Assembly: GCA_000727475.1 (NCBI GenBank)
Contig: KL647296.1
Coordinates: forward strand, 2,028,388-2,092,387
From: Sarcocystis neurona
Lineage: Eukaryota > Apicomplexa > Conoidasida > Eucoccidiorida > Sarcocystidae
Length of the DNA: 64,000 nt
Direction: 5' to 3'
The notes beneath the pieces were generated by a model, which saw only the letters and a list, made by a program, of their open reading frames with translations, was not told the origin of the DNA and made no database searches. Shown here one piece after another: positions 1 through 10,352 of the stretch (the stretch's first letter is position 1; the number at the start of each line of letters is the position of its first letter). The position numbers and the translations under genes were made by a program.

Positions 1-389
1 AGCGCGTGGTCGAACGCCGCATTCTTTATAGTAGAGCCAAAGCCCTTGCGTGACGCACGGCACTCGCGCATTTTCACTCTTGCCTTCCCCTGTGCTCTGA
101 ACGAGATGACCTACGCAGAAGGACCAGTGAACGCTGCATAGGGTCAGCACTCGTAAAGCGCCCCCGTACTGCACACGGGATCTGGACAACTTATCGAACA
201 GGGCGGGCGGTGTCGGGGTGTGTGGGAGGGTGGGAGGATGGCGGGGTCGTTGCGGCGGGACGCCGCTGAACGTAGGTTGGTGTGGCGTGCACCAGCCCTG
301 CTGTTGGCGTATATTCGTTAGAAGCGGGTGCCTTCTCAAGTGGGACTTGTCGCCCAATCTAAAGGATGTTACACTGCGTTTCTCCACAG

Positions 390-547
390 CCACAGAGGGG
401 GGCGGCAGGCCCTCCGGGCGCCAGTTGACGTGGACGTTCGCCTTGCTCAGCTTGGAAGTATTGGCCGACGTGTCTCGGGAAAATGTCGACTTGTATGTGT
501 TGAAGCTGTCTGTCTGCTCTATGTGTCTGCGTTGTCAGCGTGCACCT
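390..547 (+). CDS. Possible upstream exon of the UFD1-family gene
   Basis: An open stretch of 52 codons follows a good acceptor (ttctccacag) and ends at a GTAAAC donor in phase 0, which is the phase needed to join the exon at 774. It encodes a segment with GRQLTWTFALLSLEVLADV and then a short Cys-rich piece (CSMCLRC). I recognise no domain. No convincing start ATG is visible upstream, so an even earlier exon may exist, possibly outside the window. Confidence 0.3.
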
Positions 548-773
548 GTAAACAGTATGACCCACCTTTATCCGGAGCTTGGGCAGACCTGTGTGGACCC
601 CACTGCGGTGCGTGTGTCACTCCCCGCACTTTCTTCGTGCTGTGGCTCGTTTCGGCTGCAGCTCCGCACACGGGGCGGCGGCAGCGCTGGCGACGTGAAG
701 GTGGCGTTGTCGCGAGCTCAGCGTTGTTCACAGGTCACACTCTGCTGCAGTTTACTTCCCTGTGTGTCTGCAG

Positions 774-3700
774 CTCGAGCAGTTGGTGGAAACGACCAAC
801 ATGCTTCTTGAGCAGCAAGGAAGCACGAACCGTCTGTATTTGGTTATGCCTCTTACAAGGAAACCGTCTCCAGGTGAGTTGGATGCCGTCTTCGTCTGCG
901 GTTTTCCTTCACGTCGCGATAATACACAAAGACGTAAGAAGACGCAATTTCCTCTCCGATTTTCGTATATCTACCGGGGCTACCGAAGGAAGATGTATGA
1001 GTGTACGTGCTTGTATAGCCTTTCTTCCCTCTTGAGAGCTTGTTTGAGACGTTGGCCTTCGCAGTCTCTGCGGGCGCAGCCCGGTGATCAGACGGGATGC
1101 TCGCGCGTTCTCGCGTCTACACCGTTGTGAAGACCGGGTAGTTGGCACTAATCAAGACTCCTGACTATTCCGCTGGTGTTGGTAAAGTTACACTCGTCGA
1201 AAAAGGTGAGTTACCTCGGGACCACCAGCTTGGCAACTGCATGAACTAGGCGCAGCAGGCAACACGTGTGCGAGCCTCCACACTGCTGTCTGCGTCGTCG
1301 CCGCATCACTCCTCTGTTCCTTCACTTCCGCTTGCTTCACACGCCAGTCGCGCTTCTGCATCTTTGCGCGGTACATTTGCTAGTGCTGGGCTGCAACTCC
1401 TTCTTCGTTTGGCGCTGCAGCTGCATCTGCTGCTGCTGACCCGTCCCACCAGCTGCTGCCTCTGTGTGTGTGGGTGCGGAGTGTGAGAGAGAGGGGCCTC
1501 CTCTTTGTAGACGCCTGCGCCAATTCGCCCTTATCGTTTTCATACTCACGTTCGTAGAAAACTGTAGGAACTGCTGCGACACTGGGGGACCTCTGCGAAG
1601 TGAAGCCTTAGAGGCCTTTCTTTGGCGGAAATGTGAGAGGCCCGGGCATCAGGACTACACTGCGGTGGTCCGTATGGACTGCTGAGCTAGGTCACACGGG
1701 CGCGTGTATCGATTAAAGCTTGTCACTGACCAGAGATGGAAGAGGAGTTTGCGCACAACCTACGCATCTGGCAAGAAGGTACACAGACGGCATGGAAAAC
1801 GTGCAGTCACCCAGTAGGTAACCGTCGAAGACGACGAAGAATGGCGGCGGACCGGGCTTTTCCCTGTGTTCACAAGTTTGCCCATCCGCACGAAGCTTCA
1901 GATCTCATAGGTGTCATGGTGGAACATACAAATTCATGCACTCAGGTCTACTTCTACTCAACTGCATGTCCACAGTCCTTTTACAACACATTGCGTCGCT
2001 GTGGACGTAGGAACCTTCATCCATACGTTTGTGCACTATCAACTGAATACGCGCAGTTACAAAAATACGTGGACATACCTACATTTACACACACGTACAA
2101 GCAAATGTGGATACGTATCTATATGCTTGTATATATATATATACACGTGCTTGTTTGTGAGTGTGTGATCTGCGTGAAAGTATACTTCACGCGGTTGTCT
2201 CCTCACAGGCTGTTGATCTCCGGAACGGCGAGCTGTATCTCACTTGGTCTGTGATGGTGATCACATCTCCTGGCTTTTTATTTCTCTGTCGTCCACGGTA
2301 TAACCTTGTTCTGGATCCAGCGGAGCGAGTGACGCCCAATTTGGTAGATCTCCCACGTAGCTGCGCGGGCCTGCAGTCTGGAAGACACCGGCAGCAAGCG
2401 ATGCACTGCACTGCGTAGAAGCAGGTGATCTCTGCCGTGAATATTTTTCGGGCCTACAATTGTTTATGGAGAGTGGCCGTGTTGCACCGCAGCGCCCGCC
2501 GCAGCAAATTTGTCGCCTTCACATGTAGCGACAAGCGCGCTGACAACTGCTGTGAAAATGCGTTCCGCACAGACAGCTTTTCGTTCGGTCACCTAATGGA
2601 GGGAGATAAGGCGTCGTTCCCGAGGAAAGTTCTCTCGCAGGTGCGCTGTAGACTTCTCCGTATTGTCGGCTCCTGCAGACCCCGCCCACACACCAAACGT
2701 TGTCCCTGTCTGTCTGTGTGTGTGAGATAGAGAAAAGACTCGAAGCGTCCGCTGCGCTGTGTACGACTACGTAGATATTATGATACCTGGACGTGCTTGG
2801 GGCTATGGGGTGGTCACACTTTCTTTGAGGCACTCGTTTTGACTGGCCGAGGTCGCAGCGCAGTTGAACTGCACTCACGTTCGACTTGGTGTTCTGGAGG
2901 GTCCTGATGTTTCCTCGGTATAGGGATGTGTGTTATGCCTGACCAAAAAGTGGGAAACGTCACCGCTTCTTCTATTCTGGGGGAATCGGTTACGCGCTAT
3001 GCTTCGTTTCACGCTTTACAAGGAGCCACGTGCGTATGGAGAAAAGTACGCGTGCGCGAAGTCTGGTCACGGCTGCTGCACATAACGGCGGTGGTGATCC
3101 GTATGGGCTTAGGAGACGTCGCCGCAGGAACTTTTTGTTGCAAGAAGATTGCGAGGGTCCTCTGCGTGCGCTACAGAAGGATGCATGCAAACTAGGACTG
3201 TTGCGAGACTCTTGCGGCTTCGCGCGGCTGGCACTGCACGTCTCAAGCTATAGAAACGAATTTCTTCATCTGACCTTGACCGTAGGTTGTCTTGTGGAGC
3301 ATTTTTCTGTCCGCTGCAGATTCTGGAGCGACGACTTGATCCCCCCTGGCACTTTCTCATTGAGAAGGTTCACGACTCGCGTATCGAGAATGCTCCCACA
3401 CACACTGCTGGTGCCCTGGGAGTTCCTGCTGTTGCTGGTGGCCGTCCCGCTGACTCCGCGGCGTCGGACGGGGATTTTCGTCCCGCAGACGCCGATTCTG
3501 AAGACCGCACAAACGTGGGCGAGTGGGGGAGCAGCTCGACATCGCAGGAACAGGCAGGGGCACTGGCACATGAAGGAGATGCAGCGGGGGTAGCGGACGT
3601 GAATCAGCAGCCCCGACGCATATCTGTGGGTGTCCTTGACTTCCAGGCGCCTAGCAATTTTATATTTTTGCCCCTCTGGATTATGAAGGCTCTGCGGCTA

Positions 3701-6700
3701 AGGTGAGAGGAGCATCGCAGCGACACACAGACAGACGAACACGAGTTGAATCAAAATCTTCGTTATACGTGAGACCGAGGCAGAGATACACACATATTTG
3801 TGCACATTCTTATATGCATGTGTGCATACACCTATACATATATATATGTACATATATGTCTATATTGTATAAATATTTACGCATACATATGTATGTGTAA
3901 ATGGATGTTAAAGGCAACACATAAAGAAGCATTACCGTGTTTTTAGTCTACTGGGGGTCGTGAACTTCACACTGGAGGTCCCGAGGCATGGGAACCTCTC
4001 GAGTAATTAGTCGCTGGCGTGGGCAGACGAATGCACGCCTCTTCCTCCGCACTGCTGTGCATGGCGATGTGAGAACGGCAGTGGTCGGCGGGTGGCATAC
4101 GTAGAAAGCGTGTATTTTGCATCGCTGGAGCCACGCCGTCGACTGTGGGCGGGCACTCCAGTACAGTGCACATCGCCGTCGTACGAGCTCTGGCAGAAAC
4201 GCTGCGACGTAGGCATTCGATCAAGTGCATACAACTCCGACGTAGCAGCGGGGACCTGCACTCCGTCTTTCGTGCTAGCAACATCGAGCTTCACGTGCCG
4301 TCATCAAGAAGAGTGTGTTTCCATAGAGGCCCCGTCCATTTTGGCGTCCTTGGACTCCTGCATGTACCTGCACGAGAATGCGAGGGATTGCCAAACCATT
4401 TCGGATTTCACAGAGGGCCACGTTTCTTCGCACTCCGTGTGTGGGTGCATAGCATATTTTATAAAGAAGACCCCGTAAAACTATATCAGTTACGCACGTC
4501 TGCCTTCTCGTGATTTGGCCAGCAGGTCTGGATCCGCTTTTGGTAGTCGGCCACAGCACAATACCAAGAGTGCCAGGACGTCACCGTACTTTGTGCCAGC
4601 TGATTTTAGCGCTTTCCGGCTGAGACGTTAGACAGACCCTTTGCCGGAATCGATTGCAACAGCAGTAGAAGTACACACTCACCAGAAAGGTTTGACTTGC
4701 TGCGACGGCCTTTTCTGCCTCCGGCGGCTAAAGAGCCGTGCTGTCTGCATCGTCGCTTATGGTTCGCCCGCGCTCTTTGGTCTTCGGGAGCAATCTTTTG
4801 CGACCGCCGCTGACAGCAAGTGCGTCCATATGCTTGTGAGTTGTGCGTTTCAGAGGATTAAGCAAAGCAGACATCTTTCTATAGAGAGAAATCAAAAAGA
4901 CGCATTACCGGGCGCTGAGCTCCCAATTTTTCGACTTCTTGCGACCGTTGTTGTACTGGTGCACCTCTTCTCGTGTTAAGCGCCGCAGCCTTGTTCGCCG
5001 CAGCAAGATTACAAGTGCGTACTCTTTAGGATTTATGAGGGGAAGTCAGTACCTAAAACGCACTGACACATGTGGGGCGTGTTTCTGCAGACCTATGTCA
5101 GTTGTCGCGTGCTCCTGGGTTCGACTCCCGCTGGCCGAGCACGTCACCTTCCAGCCGCTGGAACCTGGCTTTCTTGCTGCTGCAACTGGAAGCGGGCAGG
5201 ACATACAGGCATGTTCTTGCACTACCACACTTCTGTATATAAATTTCTGTATACCCGCTGGATGGAGTGCACCGCAAGAGGTGATCTCAGCTTGAATTAA
5301 CGTGCGCCACCACACGGCGCCCCGCTTTTCATATACATATACGTGCGTCTGCTGCGCGGTAGTGTAATCTGATTAAAAATTGTGGAACAGAGTAACACGT
5401 GTCAGGCCTGTGCACGAAGACGTTGCTCGTGCAGGTAGGGCCCTGAGTTTCCGTTCCTCTCTCGCTGTTTAAATGTATGGACGTTTCTTGAGAGAAAGCA
5501 TCTTCGTACGCCGGAGCCACTTCGGCGCTGCCGCAGGGCAGTACCTCAGTCCTCTGTTGTACGTGTACTCACAGATCAAGAAACAATCTCTTAGATTCTG
5601 TTGATTCACTCTTAGACTGAGTCAGTCTACGGGGGAAAAAAATGACAGTTTCGATTCCAGCGATTCAGTCTGTCTCTACCAACGAAGTGCCAGACATACG
5701 GAAGAACCTGACCTATACTGACGTTCTGCGATTACGCTGTGGGGTGCTCATATTAAATCTCCGCGGCTGTTGATCCTCTATGCTGCTGCCGGCTGTTTGA
5801 ACATTTAGTCGGGCTGCTGAAGGTCCTGTGTTCTGTCGTGTTATGTTGGCTTCCTAAGTGTAGTCACCGGTGTCAGCGCGGCGCATTCTGGTGCTCGATT
5901 CCTCATCCTGCAGAGGACCCTGATCACTGCTTAAAACAGTTTTTTTTATGGCGCGTAACTGGCCGAGCACAGCGTGAGAAGAAGCGGCCTGCGTGTTGTG
6001 CTGTATATCGCCGCGTCTTCCTCAGATAAAGTTAGCCGTTGCTTACAGTTGCAGGATTACCAGCAGCGTGACGTACATTTTATGTGTTGGGTGCAGAGGT
6101 CTTTGGAGGAAGAACTACGGCACTATTCGAGTCTTACAGCTAAGACGACCATTCCTCTTCGTTTGAGAGGCAAAGTGTTCCACTTGAAGGTTGCAAAGTT
6201 GAAACCAGGTGCGCTGGAGGCTGCCACCCGCTGGTGTTGTGCACTCAGACTTGTTCCTCCCCTTTGGTCTAGGGCACGACGGTTCCCTTCATGCTACGGC
6301 GCTCTTTCTTTGCTACTGAATCGTAGCGAACCTGCGTGGAAAACGCCACTTCTCTGGGTTCTCAAAGAGATTTTTCTCTTACCCGTCACTGTTTTTCGCT
6401 AGAAAGCACCTGCGTAGAGCTGCGTCGCTCTTCAACGTTTCCCTGCTGTGTTGCCCACATGACAGTGACTGTAACATGTGTCTTGGGTACACGCCTTCTG
6501 CTCTTGTATGAGTGCACTTCACTTCTTTACAAGATTAAATGTTCATCAGGAAACGTGCCTCAGAATCATTTTCACGACGCACTCCGAATCTACGGTGAGG
6601 GACCTTGTGTCCTCACTTCACTGACGTATCCCGCCTTTTGCGTCGAAACTGCGTTACGTTTTTTCCATAACGTCTTCCCGTCAACTTTCTCCTCAGTGAC

Positions 6701-7176
6701 CCTCTGGAGCGCTGAAGACTTGCACACGTTCTTCAGCTGTAGCGCTCACGCCATGTGCGTGAGGATGGCAGTCCGCTTGCGCCTGACGATGGACGCTGCG
6801 GGGGCATGTCGTATTTTAGCGTAGGGGAGCCGTAAGTTCTTCTAGTGTCAGGGTACGCTGTTGCTGCCGCTGGCCTGGTCTCGGTTCTGGGAGTGGAGAT
6901 GTGTTTTGTAATGCGGCGTCTGAATGATCGTGCGAATACAACTTGTAGGTGATACGGCGCACTGTCACTCGTGTGTCCGTTTCCGTGTGATCCGCGCTTT
7001 GTTTTAAATTTGCAGAGAAAAATGGTGGTGCCCTGCAGACTCTAGACGGAGGGACAGCAACACGAGAATCGGCAGCAGCACTTGAAGCTATACCGCTTGC
7101 AGATGGTAGTGAACACGTTTGCGTTCAAGATACCGACGTGTCAACTACTCTCCTGTCCGGGCCGCAACCGTCGTGA
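774..7176 (+). CDS. UFD1-family protein (divergent, multi-exon)
   Basis: Exons inferred from splice sites and phase: 774-873, 1734-1778, 1911-1945, 2209-2256, 2425-2640, 3320-3702, 4082-4160, 6055-6208, 7016-7176. Every junction keeps frame. UFD1 binds NPL4 and p97/Cdc48 and handles ubiquitinated substrates. Similarity is collinear with the UFD1 double-psi barrel: FSFGHLMEGDKASFPRKVL matches the start (human GGKIIMPPSALD); ILERRLDPPWHFLIEKV matches LSRLNITYPMLFKL; VGVLDFQAPSNFIFLPLW matches CGVLEFVADEGICYLPHW; VAYVESVYFASLEP matches VQVESVNLQVATYSKFQP; SLEEELRHYSSLT matches the ALRNFACLT segment. About 80 low-complexity residues (3378-3620) are inserted inside the fold. A possible upstream exon is 390-547 (acceptor ttctccacag, phase fits), so the true start is not fixed. 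The stop at 7174-7176 may be bypassed by a later exon. The 4160-6055 junction and the 2425 acceptor are the weakest. Family assignment is good; cytosolic versus apicoplast-associated (SELMA) copy is undecided. Confidence 0.72.
3720..3900. repeat. AT-rich TATA/CATA simple repeat in the UFD1-gene intron
   Basis: Irregular tracts of ATACATATAT type directly after the 3702 splice donor. It is one of the few microsatellite patches in the otherwise repeat-poor left segment; a similar short one lies at about 2085-2160. Confidence 0.7.
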
Positions 7177-8140
7177 AGCTTGTGGACATACAGAGATTTC
7201 CACCAGATTCAATGTGTCGGACTTGCAGCGACAGTGCTGGCAACCGGTGCTGAAGGAAACAGTGGCGGTTTTGGCCTGAGAGGGGATTGAATAAGCCGAG
7301 GCTGACGACTGCAGGGAGGGTACAGGTTTGTGCTGATTTTCACGGGTGAAGGACTGCGCCGAAGCACGAAACGATGGAGATACCAAGAAGAATAATGAGC
7401 TACAGTGTTGTTCCTGTACTGCAGCTGCTCGTAGCAGCTAAAGTTGCAAAGACAATGAATGTGCATGTGGAGTGCTGTAGCATGTTTCCTTCTCTTCCGT
7501 TTCTGCCCCGCACGCAGTGGCTGCTGCTCCTGCGCGGGCGCATGTCACTGCGAAACCCGATGAGCCGTGCGGAAGAATACGATTCGCTTTTGTCGCATGT
7601 ACGTGGAGGAGCAAGGGCTGTGAACGGGAACTTCTAGGGAAAAGGGGAACAGTGTATCTGGGCGTTGCTCTAAAAATTGACTGACACACAAGAGTACACA
7701 AAGCAGTGCAAGTAAGGGGATTGGAACGTGGGGGCCAAATCATAAAGACGTAACTCGGATGTCTCAGAAGTTCCACATGGCCCTCTATTTCCTGGATCTC
7801 TGGGCACCTGCCAGTTATTCTATTCCACCCACTTGATTTTTCTTTCTTCTTTGCTTCCTGGGTCCCTCATCACGTATGCTTTTATTGTTCCGAGATGCCA
7901 CATCCAAGTTTATTCTTCTCCCCTTTTGCATGCTGCCTTCTCACGCAGGACTCTCGTGTTCCTTCATTCGCATTTTCCGCATATTCATCTCCTGCGCTGT
8001 ACTACTGCTTTTATCTCCAAGTTCGTCGGCAGTCACTTGCTGCAGCGTGTGGAGGTGTCTAGTAAAGAGGGAAGCGGCGACATCCTGAAGGTAGAGTCGC
8101 CGTATAAACTTGGTCCTACGGACACTTTTCGAATGCGCAG

Positions 8141-9102
8141 ATGGATGATTTAAAAGATTTTGTCTTGGACGCGATGCAGTGTTGGATTCGGCGTGCGGTA
8201 AGGCGTGATCCTTAAATGTCGCTGTTCTACTAGGCGACTACCGTCTTGTCGAGCGCAGCTTCCGCTCCTGCTGTTCATGCGCACTTTCTCTTTATTTCTT
8301 CCCTGCTTCTGTATTACGTGGGCACTTGATCTTCATGTCTAACTTTAACGCCAGTATACGTTCTCTTGTCAACATGTGATATTTTTCTCTGGTGCACTGT
8401 AAAGAAAAGGTTGGTAAAGAATTCTTTCAATAACTACACAGCGTGATGCCGCTGATTCACCATCTACTACCTTGTTTCGCCTTCGTATCGACTGTGTTCC
8501 TAACTTTAACGCGAGTATAAGTGCTTTTGTCAGCATGTGATATTTGTCTCTGGTGCACTGTAAAGAAACGGTGAGTAAAGAATTCTTCCAAATGTGGCGA
8601 ATCGCTTCTGTGGGGAGGGCTCCACTTGGCCAGCTACAGTGCTGCAGAACTCTTCGAGGGGCGATACCTCTGTTGCTTCTATTTACTATAGTCAAACAGT
8701 CGCTCCGTTTCGCGGCTTTTCGTAAAAAGAGGGCGTGGTCAAAAATATCGCTCACACAGGAAGCGTGGAGTGTTCGCACAAGTTCTGATTCGGTAGTTTT
8801 CTTCCGGCAGCACATAAACTGTATTTCGTCTCACTGATACGCTGTTGCAGAGAGGTTTGTGCTCATTGAACGCGACCACAACGTGTAGCACACAAGAAAC
8901 GAAGCTAGACCTACGCGCAAGCACACGTATGAGTCGCAGGATGGATGCCACGCTTTTGTCTGCGTACTCTGGGGTGAGAACAAGTGACTTCGTGATGTTT
9001 TCACAAAGAGTTTCCCCGTCACCTTTGCTGCTGATGTTTCCTTACGCCCTCGCTCATGCTCATCTTAACATGCCGCGTCTCGGCATACTAACTCGCAAGT
9101 AG
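8141..9102 (+). CDS. Tentative small gene of unknown function
   Basis: An ATG at 8141 opens 19 codons (MDDLKDFVLDAMQCWIRRA) ending at a GTAAGG donor (8198) in phase 0. The next acceptor, gctgttgcag, starts an exon at 8851 that is open only in the matching phase. This second exon either ends at a GTGAGA donor (8974) or reads on to a stop at 9100-9102. Read through, the product would be about 103 residues with no recognised domain, signal peptide or clear membrane segment. A different reading is that these are further 3' exons of the UFD1-family gene: an open frame at 8053-8152 (ending MRRWMI-stop) also follows a good acceptor. Function unknown; the splice signals are the main evidence. Confidence 0.35.
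8345..8592. repeat. Imperfect direct duplication, about 85 bp, two copies
   Basis: The blocks at about 8345-8430 and 8505-8592 match closely, sharing taacttta acgc, then agtata, then catgtgatattt, tctctggtgcactgtaaag and aaagaattctt. Spacing between copies is about 160 bp. It lies in an intron of the tentative gene and carries no long open frame of its own. Confidence 0.75.
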
Positions 9103-9127
9103 TTTCCATGCGCTATTCAGTTTTTGC

Positions 9128-9156
9128 AAATGACCATGTTGTTAAGATGGTCATTT
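9128..9156. repeat. Perfect 10-bp inverted repeat (hairpin)
   Basis: AAATGACCAT (9128-9137) is followed by a 9-base loop and ATGGTCATTT (9147-9156). It sits just past the stop of the tentative gene, but there is no U-tract rule for coccidian nuclear transcription, so a terminator role is not implied. A second, weaker pair (GGTGTAAT and ATTACACC) lies at about 9239-9272. Confidence 0.6.
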
Positions 9157-10350
9157 ACTGTTACGCTTCTCCACAGTGCGCAGTAGTAAAGATCCGAGAA
9201 CCCTCGCACTCAGTTAGGTACGCTTAAAAACGTGCGACTTGGTGTAATTTCGCACAGAACGACATTACACCTGTTTAAGCACGTTTGTACGTCAAGATCA
9301 TTGCGGTCCGCGACGTTGTGAAAAAGCAGCTGACCGGGGGGAAGTCTGGTACCATCTTTTAAGAGAGTCATATACGACGTGTAATCTAGCCAAGCTCAGC
9401 GCTCAGGTGCACTGACGCTGGAACGAGTGTCCGAACTTTCCTGAAATGCGATGCGTTTGTCGCCTACTCGACCGCCGTCGGCCACACTTTCGAACGTCTT
9501 CGCGAGTTTGGTGGACCGCGCGCAAGTTATCTGATCTCACTCGGCCAAACTGCTTTTCGGTACACAGGCGTATGATGACTCAAGGTTCGAAAGATTTAAT
9601 TTCACGACTTTACACTTAGCAGCCTGACGCGAGCAGAGCACGTCCTCACCTCAAAACGGCCAGCTGCGCGTTATCACCCATAACAGCAGCACTCAAGTAA
9701 TGCATGCTGCGTACGTAGGGACTCGTTTACCACACTCGAGCGTTCGCATGCAGCAGGCCTCTTACTATTATTTTGTCCCCCCCACTGTCCGGAAATGTCG
9801 AACGTATCTCTGAATGTATACGGTTGCCACGCAGATACGTGCTACCCGATTTGCCTGACTACCAGAGACACCGACACGTTTGGTATCCCATTCGTACAAA
9901 GACCTGTATTCCCTGTGGACTCCTGCTGGCTCATCATGCAAATTTCAGCTTGCAGAGAACGTCTTTACTGCACAGTAGTATACGCTACATTGCTTCCTTC
10001 ATTCCACACGACCAATTCACGCCGGCAGGTCGCTGCGGCGAAAATGTCCGAAAAAACACAGCTGTAGGGTTTCACGTGTTACCCGAAGATCTTGCTACGG
10101 TGTAACATCAAGCAGTACACGGTGTCCTAAGAAACCCATGCCAACCATGCGCTTAGCAGTAAACCACGGTATAAATATATGTATCTTCAAGCCTGCAGAG
10201 TCCTGCAGAATCCGGAAGGACTTGCAGCGTACCCGACACAGACACACCGCCCGCCTTCCTGATGGCCCACGTGGCTTAAACCTGCTTTATATGCAGTCGT
10301 ATCCTCTCGGTTCGCCATCCCGACTGTACCACCTGCAGCTCTCCTGTTTC
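9157..10350. other. Unassigned repeat-poor interval
   Basis: No recognisable gene. Two overlapping plus-strand frames are open near 9773-10105; the one with an ATG at 9795 runs 90 codons with no recognised motif. The interval lies just downstream of the thioesterase stop and may include its 3' UTR on the minus strand. Confidence 0.4.
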
Positions 10351-10352
10351 CG

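Noticed and set aside
5095..5160. T-arm-like gggttcgactccc suggesting a tRNA
   Set aside because: No matching acceptor stem, anticodon arm or D-arm upstream; only the T-loop resembles a tRNA.
7016..8152. 8053-8152 as the terminal exon of the UFD1-family gene
   Set aside because: A frame exists after a good acceptor, but no donor in the 7016 exon clearly fits; left as a note only.
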